Shown in pieces: positions 1 to 7,817 of a DNA stretch of 64,000 bases. Each line of letters opens with the position of its first letter. Position 1 is the stretch's first letter. The stretch covers positions 1 through 64,000 of the forward strand of contig CAZIXA010000002.1 of NCBI GenBank assembly GCA_964543295.1, written 5' to 3'. The notes below the pieces were generated by a model that was given only the letters and a program-made list of their open reading frames with translations, was not told the DNA's origin and did no database searches. A program made the position numbers and the translations under genes. The stretch comes from AE-B3B sp964543295 (lineage in GTDB: Bacteria > Aerophobota > Aerophobia > Aerophobales > AE-B3A).

Positions 1-150
1 GACTTGCTTGAGCGAAGCGAGAGTCGGCTTTGCCGATCGAGCCGTCGAGGGGGGAATTCCGAAGGAATCGGCGAAGCCCTATTTCCCCCCTCGAGTATCT
101 TGCTGGTATACAGCGATGAAGGGGGCCTAGTTCCGAGATATGTTTAGTTC
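1..150. other. Non-coding leader upstream of rpsH with a GC-rich hairpin
   Basis: No ribosomal gene is readable here, although rpsN or rplE would be expected just upstream of rpsH. The segment is much richer in GC than its surroundings. TCGAGGGGGGAA (45-56) pairs perfectly with TTCCCCCCTCGA (83-94), and the loop holds smaller hairpins. It looks like a mobile or repeat hairpin lying in the ribosomal operon. There is no T-run, so it is not a standard terminator. Confidence 0.5.
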
Positions 151-167
151 CTAAGGGAGATAATAAG

Positions 168-566
168 ATGCTCACTGATTCCATTGCCGACTTGTTGACG
201 AGAATTAGAAATGCTAATGTTTTGTCAAACACTAAAGTTGAGCTTCCAAGTTCCAACCTAAAAGAAGCTATAACTAGAGTCTTACAAAAAGAAGGGTTCA
301 TAAGGGGGCATCGTGTCATCACGACAAGAGGAAAGAAAAGAGTACTTCAAATATATTTGAAGTACTCAGATGGGGGAGAGAAAATTATCACGCATTTAGA
401 GCGGATCAGCAAGCCGGGCAAAAGAAGATATGTCAGAAAGGATGAGATTCCCCGGGTGTTGAATGGGCTGGGTATTTGTATTCTTTCCACACCTGAGGGA
501 ATTCTTACAGGTGAGGAGGCACGTAGGATGGGAGTAGGAGGGGAGATTCTTTGCAATGTATGGTAG
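168..566 (+). CDS. rpsH: 30S ribosomal protein S8
   Basis: S8 binds the central domain of 16S rRNA early in 30S assembly. The 132-residue product has the family start MLTDSIADLLTRIRNA and the C-terminal STPEG...GGEILCNVW segment typical of bacterial S8, and the length is normal. The ATG is preceded by AAGGGAG (153-159) at good spacing. It is the first readable gene of the spc-operon order that continues with rplF and rplR. Confidence 0.97.
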   Translation: MLTDSIADLLTRIRNANVLSNTKVELPSSNLKEAITRVLQKEGFIRGHRVITTRGKKRVLQIYLKYSDGGEKIITHLERISKPGKRRYVRKDEIPRVLNGLGICILSTPEGILTGEEARRMGVGGEILCNVW

Positions 567-591
567 TTGAAAATAGAAAGGGAATTTGACT

Positions 592-1137
592 ATGTCAAGA
601 GTTGGCAAGAAACCTATTCCGATCCCGGAAGGGGTAAAAGTCGAGATAAACAAAAGTAAGATTAAAGTAAAAGGCCCCAAAGGTGAGCTGGAAAGAGAGG
701 TGCCGTCGGCAGTTAAGGTGGTTATCAAAGATAGGCAAATTTTAGTTCAAAGACTTAATGAAGATAAACGTAGTAAATCTCTCCACGGCACGCTTCGCAG
801 CCTCATTTTCAACATGGTGAAGGGTGTCTCGGAAGGATTTGAGAAAGTTCTGGAGGTTGTGGGGATGGGATACAAAACTACCTTAGAAAATGGAGTTTTG
901 ACCTTGAGGGTAGGATATTCCCATCTTGTCAGGTATACGGGTCCAGAAGATGTAGGGATAGAAGTTCCCAATCCCAACACAATTCGGGTTTTTGGTTGTG
1001 ATAAGCAAAAAGTAGGGGAAGTTGCAGCAGAGATTAGAGCTGTAAAGAAACCTGAACCTTACAAGGGAAAGGGTATCAGGTATAAAGGAGAGGTGATAAG
1101 ACGCAAGGTAGGTAAAGCTGCACTAGTGACAAAATAA
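592..1137 (+). CDS. rplF: 50S ribosomal protein L6
   Basis: L6 sits near the factor-binding site of the large subunit. The protein begins MSRVGKKPIPIP, contains the duplicated L6 fold, and ends with the diagnostic PEPYKGKGIRYKGE segment. The frame opens at a TTG at 586, but ATG 592 is preferred because it gives the family N-terminus and sits about 8 nt after AAAGGGA. The resulting 181 residues match the family. It lies 25 nt downstream of rpsH. Confidence 0.96.
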   Translation: MSRVGKKPIPIPEGVKVEINKSKIKVKGPKGELEREVPSAVKVVIKDRQILVQRLNEDKRSKSLHGTLRSLIFNMVKGVSEGFEKVLEVVGMGYKTTLENGVLTLRVGYSHLVRYTGPEDVGIEVPNPNTIRVFGCDKQKVGEVAAEIRAVKKPEPYKGKGIRYKGEVIRRKVGKAALVTK

Positions 1138-1159
1138 TAGAATTGGTGAGGAATCTAAG

Positions 1160-1528
1160 ATGATCTCTCACGCCACCCATAAGTATCTAGCTAGAGAGAG
1201 AAGAAGAAAACGAGTAAGGAAAAAGATTCGAGGTCTAAAGGATAGACCGAGGCTTTCCGTATATAAAAGTAACCGATATATGTATGCTCAATTGATAAAT
1301 GATGAGGAACACAAAACATTAGTCTGTGCGTCCTCTTTAAAGGATATATCTCGAAGTGGATATTGCGCCAAGAACCTTCAGATAGCGAGGAAATTAGGAG
1401 AAAAGCTTGGAAAACAAGCAAAGATTAAAGGAATAAGAGAAATCGTCTTTGATAGAAGCGGTTATCCTTATCATGGACGGATAAAGGCTTTGGCAGAAGG
1501 AATGCAGGGCCAAGGAATTAAGTTTTAA
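1160..1528 (+). CDS. rplR: 50S ribosomal protein L18
   Basis: L18 helps anchor 5S rRNA in the central protuberance. The 122-residue product has the basic N-terminus (RERRRKRVRKKIRG), the RPRLSVYKSNRYMYAQLI core and the VFDRSGYPYHGRIKALAEG C-terminal motif of the family. GTGAGGA lies upstream. It follows rplF by 22 nt, as in standard spc operons, but is separated from rpsE by an unusual 217-nt spacer. Confidence 0.96.
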   Translation: MISHATHKYLARERRRKRVRKKIRGLKDRPRLSVYKSNRYMYAQLINDEEHKTLVCASSLKDISRSGYCAKNLQIARKLGEKLGKQAKIKGIREIVFDRSGYPYHGRIKALAEGMQGQGIKF

Positions 1529-1551
1529 CTAGATAGTATAGGAATTTCCTT

Positions 1552-1715
1552 TTTGGACGCAGATGAATGCAGATTATTGAAGATTTAAGTATTAAAAAAC
1601 TAACTAAAGAATAATTAAAATTTTCAGAAATTGGATTTTCACTAAACTTTAAGTTTGAGCCAGAAGTTATAGAAATTTCTTTTTGGACACAGATCTGCGA
1701 AAATCTGCGTCCAAA
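1552..1715. repeat. Inverted-repeat element with a GxxExxY-like coding remnant
   Basis: This spacer splits rplR from rpsE, which normally abut. Its ends are a perfect 13-bp inverted repeat, TTTGGACGCAGAT (1552-1564) and ATCTGCGTCCAAA (1703-1715). The + strand around 1630 reads IGFSLNFKFEPE, close to the conserved GLLINF segment near the C-terminus of GxxExxY-family proteins. Related elements are at 24803-24880 and 30100-30286. It appears to be a decayed insert tolerated inside the operon. Confidence 0.6.
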
Positions 1716-1745
1716 TTAACTTGACATTATTGAGGAATGCGAACC

Positions 1746-2264
1746 ATGGAAAAAGCTATAGAGGAAGATAAAAAGGTAGAAGGACCTATAGAAGAAAGGA
1801 TTGGCGAGATCGAAGAAAGGTTGATAAGGGTGAGGCGAGTCTTTACTGTAGTTAAAGGTGGTCGAACTATTGGTTTTAATGCTTTAGTGGTGGTAGGTGA
1901 CCGGAATGGACGGGTAGGTGTGGCTTTAGGTAAGGCAAAAGGGTTGATTGAGGCTATAGGTAAGGGACGAAGAAAGGCGGAAAAAAGTCTAATCTATATC
2001 TTTCTGAAAAATAATACTATTTCTCACCAGGTTATTGGAAAATATGAAGCATCGAGGGTTCTCCTTAAACCCGCCTGTCCGGGAACTGGGATAATTGCTG
2101 GTGAAGCAGTAAGGGCAGTGGTAGAATTAGCTGGAGTAAAAGATATTTTGACCAAATCTCTGGGGAGTAACAATTCTCTAAATGTGGCTAAGGCTACACT
2201 GGAGGGGTTAAAGCAGTTAAAAGATCCCCAGAAAGTTTTTGAGCTGCGGAAAGGGAAAAAATAG
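1746..2264 (+). CDS. rpsE: 30S ribosomal protein S5
   Basis: S5 contributes to decoding accuracy and mRNA unwinding on the small subunit. The N-terminal dsRNA-binding-like domain (RVRRVFTVVKGGRTIGFNALVVVGD) and the C-terminal segment (PACPGTGIIAGEAVRAVVELAG, KSLGSNN) are clear. ATG 1746 is preferred over ATG 1737 because TGAGGA (1731-1736) is correctly spaced only for the former. The stop overlaps the rplO start by one base. The L30 gene usually found after S5 is missing. Confidence 0.96.
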   Translation: MEKAIEEDKKVEGPIEERIGEIEERLIRVRRVFTVVKGGRTIGFNALVVVGDRNGRVGVALGKAKGLIEAIGKGRRKAEKSLIYIFLKNNTISHQVIGKYEASRVLLKPACPGTGIIAGEAVRAVVELAGVKDILTKSLGSNNSLNVAKATLEGLKQLKDPQKVFELRKGKK

Positions 2265-2695
2265 TGGATCTCTCAATATTAAGACCGCCTTCAGGATCTA
2301 CTCACCCTATAAAAAGGGTAGGCAGGGGTCCTGGTTCGGGACATGGAAAAACTTCTACCAGGGGACATAAAGGTCAAAAAGCTCGGAGTAAGATCCACAA
2401 ATGGTTTGAAGGTGGTCAGATGCCCCTGGTAAGAAGAGTTCCCAAAAGGGGCTTTAAGGGACGTTTTAAGCAAAAAGATCTCATAATAAACATTGATGAT
2501 TTAAATATCTTTAACCGTGAAAAAATAATAACCCCCGAGATTCTAAGAGCTTCGGGGCTGGTCAAAGGACGCGGAAGAATTAAAGTTTTGGGTCGAGGAA
2601 GATTGAGTCAATCTTTAAGGGTAAAGGCTCATCGTTTCTCCAAGCAGGCGCAAAAAAAGATTGAAGAAGCTAAAGGTGAGGTAGAGATAATATGA
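2264..2695 (+). CDS. rplO: 50S ribosomal protein L15
   Basis: L15 is a late-assembly protein with a long basic N-terminal extension that threads into 23S rRNA. The 143-residue product shows the expected glycine-rich stretch KRVGRGPGSGHGKTSTRGHKG and the FEGGQMPLVRRVPKRGF motif. It starts at GTG 2264, overlapping the rpsE stop, and its own stop overlaps the secY start. This tight packing implies translational coupling. Confidence 0.96.
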   Translation: MDLSILRPPSGSTHPIKRVGRGPGSGHGKTSTRGHKGQKARSKIHKWFEGGQMPLVRRVPKRGFKGRFKQKDLIINIDDLNIFNREKIITPEILRASGLVKGRGRIKVLGRGRLSQSLRVKAHRFSKQAQKKIEEAKGEVEII

Positions 2696-3978
2696 TGTTG
2701 GGAAAGTTTCAAAATATCTTTAAGATTCCTGAACTTCGACGCAGGATTCTTTTTACGTTGGCTATGTTTGTGGTTTTCAGGCTGGGTTCATTTATTCCTG
2801 TCCCTGGAGTGAATGTGGAGGCTCTGCTTCGAAGCAATATTTTTCAAACGGGAGCATTCGGACTGATGAATATTTTTGCTGGAGGAGCCTTACGGCGAAT
2901 GTCTATCTTCGCTCTGGGCATAATGCCTTACATTAGTGCCTCTATTATTATGCAACTTTTAACGGTAGCTATTCCTCGCCTTGAGGAGTTGAGCAAACAG
3001 GGAGAAGAAGGAAGACAAAAGATTACCCAGATTGCCAGATATTTCACCTTGCCCATTGCCGCCATTCAGGGAACGGCACTATGTAATTGGATTCAGAGTA
3101 TGAATAACGGGGCTTTTGTAGTGACTCCGGGAGTTGGTTTTATGCTCCCTGCCGTGGTGACTTTAACTACCGGTACCATTTTTATAATGTGGTTGGGAGA
3201 AAAGATTACCGAAAGGGGCATAGGGAATGGGATAAGCTTGATTATTTTTGCTGGGATCGTAGCGCAGATACGCCCAATGACTGGAAATATTTTGAATATA
3301 CTGCGAACCGGACAGCTTACCCCTTTTATGCTTTTTCTTTTTGGTATCATTGCTATAATGATAACAGCAGCGGTGGTACTTATATATGAAGCGGAGAGAA
3401 GAATTCCCATTCGCTATGCTCGAAGGATAGTGGGAAGGAAGGTCTATGGGGGGCAAACTACCTATCTTCCTATCCGTATCGGAGGGGTAGGAGTTATTGC
3501 CATAATTTTTGCCATATCTGTTTTATTACTCCCCAGCACCTTAGCTAGATTTATTCCCAGTCCCCTCTTTCAGACCATTGCCGGCTGGTTAAATCCTGGT
3601 GCTCTTTTGTATTATGTTTTATATGCCCTGGCGGTTATTTTCTTTACTTTCTTCTACACGGCGGTGGTTTTCAATCCGGTTGAGGTAGCAGATAATATGC
3701 GCAGATACGGAGGATTTATTCCTGGTCTTCGTCCGGGGAAACCCACAGCTGGTTATATCACGGGTGTACTTACTCGAGTCACCTTTGTGGGCGCTCTTTT
3801 TTTCGCCTTTATTGCTATAGCACCTCTCATAATCAATCAAAAGCTCTTGTTTAATAGTTTCCCCTTTGGAGGAACTTCTATTCTCATCGCCGTAGGAGTG
3901 GCTCTGGATACCGTACAGCAATTGGAATCTCATCTATTAATGCGGCACTATAAGGGATTTATGAGAGGAAGGGGCTAG
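2692..3978 (+). CDS. secY: Preprotein translocase subunit SecY
   Basis: SecY is the channel of the Sec translocon in the inner membrane. The 428-residue product has the family length and the expected ten hydrophobic segments. It carries the plug-region motif around FIPVPGVNVEAL, the GIMPYISASIIMQLL helix, the GIGNGISLIIFAGI helix and the C-terminal FNPVEVADNMRRYGGFIPG segment. ATG 2692 overlaps the rplO stop and ATG 2695 is an equally good alternative. It is followed by adk, as is common. Confidence 0.97.
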   Translation: MMLGKFQNIFKIPELRRRILFTLAMFVVFRLGSFIPVPGVNVEALLRSNIFQTGAFGLMNIFAGGALRRMSIFALGIMPYISASIIMQLLTVAIPRLEELSKQGEEGRQKITQIARYFTLPIAAIQGTALCNWIQSMNNGAFVVTPGVGFMLPAVVTLTTGTIFIMWLGEKITERGIGNGISLIIFAGIVAQIRPMTGNILNILRTGQLTPFMLFLFGIIAIMITAAVVLIYEAERRIPIRYARRIVGRKVYGGQTTYLPIRIGGVGVIAIIFAISVLLLPSTLARFIPSPLFQTIAGWLNPGALLYYVLYALAVIFFTFFYTAVVFNPVEVADNMRRYGGFIPGLRPGKPTAGYITGVLTRVTFVGALFFAFIAIAPLIINQKLLFNSFPFGGTSILIAVGVALDTVQQLESHLLMRHYKGFMRGRG

Positions 3979-3980
3979 CC

Positions 3981-4631
3981 TTGATCATAGTTTTATTGGG
4001 TCCACCCGGAGCAGGAAAAGGAACGCAAGCTAAAAGAATAAAGGACGAGTTTGGGTTGACTCATGTAGCTACGGGAGATTTATTGAGGGAGGCAGTCAGG
4101 AGAGAGACCTCTTTAGGCAAACAGGCCCAAGACTTTATGCTACAGGGCAGGCTTGTCCCTGACCGCATTATTCTAGAGCTCATAAGAAATAAAATTAGGG
4201 GGGGAGCCTCTGGATTCCTTCTGGATGGCTTTCCTCGTAACATAATCCAGGCAGAGGAACTGGATGAACTTCTGGAGGCCGAGAATAAAAAGCTCGATCT
4301 GGTAATTAACTTAGAGGTCAATCATAATGAAGTGATTGACCGCTTGAATGGGCGAGTGATTTGTCCGGGGTGTGGCAAGACATATAATATGGATCACTTT
4401 GTAGATCAACCACTGGTCTGTAAAGATTGTGGAACCCCCCTTTCTCAGAGGAGCGATGATAATCCCGATGCAATCGAGGAAAGACTAAAGGTTTATCTAA
4501 GGCATACTCTTCCTTTAATTGATTATTACAAGAAAAAAGGGATTCTACTTAGTGTTTCGGGAGAAGGGAGCCCGCAGGAAGTTTTTCACCGTATAGTAGA
4601 CCTTTTACAGAAGGTTGAAGATGTACAATAA
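3981..4631 (+). CDS. adk: Adenylate kinase, zinc-type LID
   Basis: This enzyme interconverts ATP + AMP and 2 ADP. The P-loop GPPGAGKGTQAKR starts near residue 7, and the AMP-binding ATGDLLREAV and LDGFPRN motifs follow. The LID contains CPGC and CKDC, the four cysteines of the zinc-binding long form. Length (216) is normal. TTG 3981 is the start, seven bases after GGAAGGGG. A map gene usually lies between adk and infA; here infA follows at once. Confidence 0.96.
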   Translation: MIIVLLGPPGAGKGTQAKRIKDEFGLTHVATGDLLREAVRRETSLGKQAQDFMLQGRLVPDRIILELIRNKIRGGASGFLLDGFPRNIIQAEELDELLEAENKKLDLVINLEVNHNEVIDRLNGRVICPGCGKTYNMDHFVDQPLVCKDCGTPLSQRSDDNPDAIEERLKVYLRHTLPLIDYYKKKGILLSVSGEGSPQEVFHRIVDLLQKVEDVQ

Positions 4632-4645
4632 TGGGGAAGGCCCGG

Positions 4646-4873
4646 ATGACTAAGGAGGAACTGATAAAGACTTCGGGGATTGTTGTTGAAACCTTACCCA
4701 ATGCTACATTTAGGATAGAGCTACCTAATGGTCGTAAGGTTTTAGCCCACGTTTGCGGGAAGATGAGAATGAGATTTATTAGAATACTTCCGGGTGACAG
4801 AGTTAGCTTGGAGATTTCTCCCTATGATCTTTCTCGGGGTAGGATTGTCTATAGAGAGGGAAAAGGTAAGTGA
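4646..4873 (+). CDS. infA: Translation initiation factor IF-1
   Basis: IF-1 is an S1-like OB-fold protein that occupies the A site during initiation. The core GIVVETLPNATFRIELPNGRKVLAHVCGKMR and the end SPYDLSRGRIVYR are typical. An ATG at 4631 overlapping the adk stop would give 80 residues. ATG 4646 gives a family-like start (MTKEELIK) and 75 residues, and is better spaced from GGGGAAGG (4633-4640). rpmJ overlaps its stop. Confidence 0.93.
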   Translation: MTKEELIKTSGIVVETLPNATFRIELPNGRKVLAHVCGKMRMRFIRILPGDRVSLEISPYDLSRGRIVYREGKGK

Positions 4874-4983
4874 AGGTTAGATCTTCGGTAAGAAAATTAT
4901 GTAAAAAATGTAAAATAGTGAAAAGAAAGGGAGTTCTGCGAGTTATCTGTGAAAACCCCAAACACAAACAGCGGCAGGGATAA
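4870..4983 (+). CDS. rpmJ: 50S ribosomal protein L36
   Basis: This is a 37-residue zinc-ribbon ribosomal protein. It starts at GTG 4870, overlapping the infA stop by four bases, and reads MKVRSSVRKLCKKCKIVKRK followed by a segment ending VICENPKHKQRQG. C11, C14, C27 and H32 are the expected zinc ligands (C+ form). It lies between infA and rpsM, the standard location. Confidence 0.95.
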   Translation: MKVRSSVRKLCKKCKIVKRKGVLRVICENPKHKQRQG

Positions 4984-4995
4984 AGGGAGGTCAAA

Positions 4996-5373
4996 GTGGC
5001 TCGAATTACTGGAGTAGAACTTGCGTCTAATAAAAAGGTAAACATTGGTCTGACCGCTATTTTTGGAATTGGACGGCCATTGGCGGAAGAAATTCTTTCA
5101 AAAGCTAAAGTTGACTCCGGCATGAGGGTGAGGGATTTAACTGAATCTCAGGTAAATGAACTTCGCAAGATTATAGAAAGTGGTTACAAAATAGAAGGAA
5201 ATCTGAAAAGAGAGATTAGCTCGAACATAAATAGATTAATAAATATTGGTTGCTATCGAGGGATTCGCCATAAAAAAGGACTTCCAGTAAGGGGGCAGAG
5301 AACAAGGTCTAATGCCAGAACCCGTAAGGGACGGCGAAGGACAGTGGGGTCCAAAAAGAAGGCAGCGAAATAG
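4996..5373 (+). CDS. rpsM: 30S ribosomal protein S13
   Basis: S13 lies in the small-subunit head and contacts the P-site tRNA and the large subunit. It begins with GTG: MARITGVELASNKKVNIGLT, has the IFGIGRPLAEEIL helix-hairpin and the CYRGIRHKKGLPVRGQRTRSNARTRKG segment near the C-terminus. The 125-residue length is normal. GGGAGG (4985-4990) precedes the start. It opens the alpha-operon group rpsM-rpsK-rpsD-rpoA-rplQ. Confidence 0.97.
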   Translation: MARITGVELASNKKVNIGLTAIFGIGRPLAEEILSKAKVDSGMRVRDLTESQVNELRKIIESGYKIEGNLKREISSNINRLINIGCYRGIRHKKGLPVRGQRTRSNARTRKGRRRTVGSKKKAAK

Positions 5374-5382
5374 GGGTCAGAA

Positions 5383-5778
5383 ATGCCAAAAAAAAGAAAA
5401 AGGATTACCAAAAAAAAGAAAAGAATCAAAGTTGAAGAAGGGATGGCTTACATTCATTCCACCTTCAACAATACCATTATCACTATGACCAATCTTAACG
5501 GAGATGTTCTTTGCTGGTCCTCGGCAGGAGAGGTAGGTTTTAAGGGGACAAAGAAGGGTACTCCATTCGCTGCTCAGAAGACGGCAGAACAAGTAGCAAG
5601 AAAAGCTAAGGAAGGGTTTCAATTGGGGCGAGTGAGAGTGGTAGTAAAAGGTCCAGGATCCGGCAGGGAAACTGCTATCAGAACCTTGCAAGCCGCAGGA
5701 TTAAGAGTTATCTCGATCAAAGAAGCAACTCCTATTCCCCATAATGGATGCCGTCCTCCCAAGAAAAGGAAGGTATAA
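5383..5778 (+). CDS. rpsK: 30S ribosomal protein S11
   Basis: S11 forms part of the platform near the E site. The basic N-terminus (KKRKRITKKKKRIKVEEG), the AYIHSTFNNTIITMTNLNGDVLCWSSAG core and the PHNGCRPPKKRKV end are diagnostic. Length is 131 residues. It sits 9 nt after rpsM and 17 nt before rpsD, consistent with one transcript. Confidence 0.97.
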   Translation: MPKKRKRITKKKKRIKVEEGMAYIHSTFNNTIITMTNLNGDVLCWSSAGEVGFKGTKKGTPFAAQKTAEQVARKAKEGFQLGRVRVVVKGPGSGRETAIRTLQAAGLRVISIKEATPIPHNGCRPPKKRKV

Positions 5779-5795
5779 TTTAAAGGAGGAGTCGT

Positions 5796-6413
5796 TTGCC
5801 ATCGAACAAAGAGAGTAAATGCAAGAGATGCCGAGCGTTAAATCTTAAGCTTTTCCTTAAAGGAGAAAGATGCTATACGGATAAGTGTAGTTTAGAAAAG
5901 AGAAAACCTCAACGTTTCTTAAGGAAAAGGAGATTGTCTCAATACGGCCAGCAACTCAAAGAAAAGCAAAAAGTGAAGTGGGAATATGGAATGTTGGAGG
6001 GTCAGTTTGAGAGGTGGTACCGAATGGCAGAGAGATCTTCAAATATTACTGGGGAAGAACTTCTGCGACTTTTGGAGCGAAGGTTAGATAATGTGGTATA
6101 CCGATTGGGATTCAGTTTTTCGCGGTCACAAGCCCGACAGTTGGTTAATCATGGTCATTTTTTAGTGAATGGCCGGGCAGTGAATATTCCTTCCTATCTC
6201 ATAAAGGAAGGGGACGTGGTTGAGATTAAAAAAAAGAGTAAAAAGCTTCCCTTGATGAAAGAGATTCTGAAGGTTTCTCAAAAGAAAGTCCTTCCAGGAT
6301 GGTTGGAAATAGATAAAAAATCCCTCAAAGGAATGGTAAAACGGTTACCCCTCTCTGAAGAATTAGATCAGGAAATTGATTTACCTTTAGTAGTAGGGTA
6401 TTATTCAAGATAA
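5796..6413 (+). CDS. rpsD: 30S ribosomal protein S4
   Basis: S4 is a primary 16S rRNA-binding protein and often the translational repressor of the alpha operon. The 205-residue product starts at TTG 5796 after AAAGGAGGAG. Its N-terminus has CKRC followed by C-x4-C, the zinc-binding (C+) S4 form. The S4 RNA-binding domain (RRLDNVVYRLGFSFSRSQARQLVNHGHFLVNG) is intact. An imperfect palindrome (about 6419-6478) lies between it and rpoA and might be a regulatory hairpin. Confidence 0.96.
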   Translation: MPSNKESKCKRCRALNLKLFLKGERCYTDKCSLEKRKPQRFLRKRRLSQYGQQLKEKQKVKWEYGMLEGQFERWYRMAERSSNITGEELLRLLERRLDNVVYRLGFSFSRSQARQLVNHGHFLVNGRAVNIPSYLIKEGDVVEIKKKSKKLPLMKEILKVSQKKVLPGWLEIDKKSLKGMVKRLPLSEELDQEIDLPLVVGYYSR

Positions 6414-6496
6414 TTCTTATCAGTGAGTAACTAATAACCAGCCGTCAGGAATTAGGAAAAAAACTGGTTACTGATACTTCATGCAAGGAGGCCAGA

Positions 6497-7465
6497 GTGA
6501 GGCAATTAATAAAGCCAAAAGAGGTGGTGATTGAAAAGGAGACCTTCTCTGACACCTACGGTAAATTCATTATTGAGCCCTTGGAGAGAGGGTATGGTAT
6601 CACTTTAGGTAATTCTCTTCGACGGATACTACTTTCTTCTATCTCGGGAGCCGCGGTCACGGCGGTTAAAATTGAAGGTGTTTCTCATGAGTTTTCCACA
6701 ATTTCTGGAGTGAAAGAAGACGTGCTGCAGATCATCCAAAATTTAAAACGAATTAGAGCAAAGTTATTTGTTGATGGAGAGAAAAAGGTCTTTTTGGATG
6801 TGAGAGGTCCCCTTGAAATAAAGGCTTCCCATATAAAGGCGGATAGCGAGGTAGAAATTGTTAATCCAGACCTATACCTTGCCACTCTTGATAACAAAGA
6901 AACCCATCTGACAATGGAGGTTACCTTGGCTAGGGGTCGAGGTTATGCAACTATGGACGAGAACAGAGATTCCGATCAGCCATTAGGAACTATACCCATA
7001 GACTCCATTTTTACCCCTGTTAAGAGAGTGAAGTACGAAGTAAAACCAACTAGAATTGGAAGAAAGACGAGTTTCGATTCACTTATTCTAGAGATTTTTA
7101 CTGATGGCACGGTTAAGCCTGATGATGCAGTCGGGGACGCTGCAAGAATTTTGACTGAATATCTGGGATTTTTCATGGCCGAACCCCCGGAAGGAGAGAA
7201 AGAAGAGAGCGAAAAGAAGCTGCTGGAGCAGTCACTTGAAGAATTAGGACTTTCTGCTGTACCCCTTAAAGCTTTGAGAAGTTCAGGGATAAAAAAAATA
7301 GGTGATTTAGTGGGAAAGAGCTCCAAGGAGCTTTTGAAGATTCAAAACTTTGGGGAGAAGTCGCTACAAAACTTAGAGAAGAAATTGGCAGAGTGCGGTT
7401 TAAGTTTAGGTAAAGGGAAAATAAGTGAGGCACAAGAGAAAGCAGAAAAAGCTGGGACGAGATAA
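6497..7465 (+). CDS. rpoA: DNA-directed RNA polymerase subunit alpha
   Basis: RpoA dimerises to nucleate the RNA polymerase core, and its C-terminal domain contacts promoters and activators. The N-terminal domain contains EPLERGYGITLGNSLRRILLSS, and the C-terminal domain (about 245-305) has the helix-hairpin-helix LRSSGIKKIGDLVGKSSKELLKIQNFGEKSL. GTG 6497 follows CAAGGAGG. The 3' end overlaps rplQ by 41 nt, so the two are probably translationally coupled. Confidence 0.97.
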   Translation: MRQLIKPKEVVIEKETFSDTYGKFIIEPLERGYGITLGNSLRRILLSSISGAAVTAVKIEGVSHEFSTISGVKEDVLQIIQNLKRIRAKLFVDGEKKVFLDVRGPLEIKASHIKADSEVEIVNPDLYLATLDNKETHLTMEVTLARGRGYATMDENRDSDQPLGTIPIDSIFTPVKRVKYEVKPTRIGRKTSFDSLILEIFTDGTVKPDDAVGDAARILTEYLGFFMAEPPEGEKEESEKKLLEQSLEELGLSAVPLKALRSSGIKKIGDLVGKSSKELLKIQNFGEKSLQNLEKKLAECGLSLGKGKISEAQEKAEKAGTR

Positions 7466-7775
7466 GGCTCATCGAAAGGCGTTGTTAGCCAATTTGGTCA
7501 GATCTTTACTTTTCCATGAAGAAATTATTACTACCGAGGCTAAAGCCAAGGAAGCAGCTAGATTTTGTGAGAGAGTAATCACCTTAGCTAAGGAAAATTC
7601 TGTTCATCATAAACGCAATGCATTAAAGTTTGTCCATGACAAGAAAGTGATGAAGAAACTCTTTGATATCATTGGTCCCAGATACAGGGATCGTGAAGGA
7701 GGTTATACAAGAATAATCAAACTTAGATATCGTCAGGGAGACGATGCTCGGATGTGTAAAGTGAAGCTAGTTTGA
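7425..7775 (+). CDS. rplQ: 50S ribosomal protein L17
   Basis: L17 lines the outer end of the peptide exit tunnel. It reads MRHKRKQKKLGRDKAHRKAL then LANLVRSLLFHEEIITTEAKAKE, and ends with RYRQGDDARMCKVKLV. GTG 7425 lies inside the rpoA reading frame and is preceded by AAAGGGA (7412-7418). At 116 residues it is the standard short bacterial form. Confidence 0.96.
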   Translation: MRHKRKQKKLGRDKAHRKALLANLVRSLLFHEEIITTEAKAKEAARFCERVITLAKENSVHHKRNALKFVHDKKVMKKLFDIIGPRYRDREGGYTRIIKLRYRQGDDARMCKVKLV

Positions 7776-7817
7776 TAACTATAGTTAATTTTTTACTTTG
7801 ATATTCTTAAGCAAAGA

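Noticed and set aside
396..728. 110-codon minus-strand ORF across rpsH and rplF
   Set aside because: Antisense of two well-identified ribosomal proteins.
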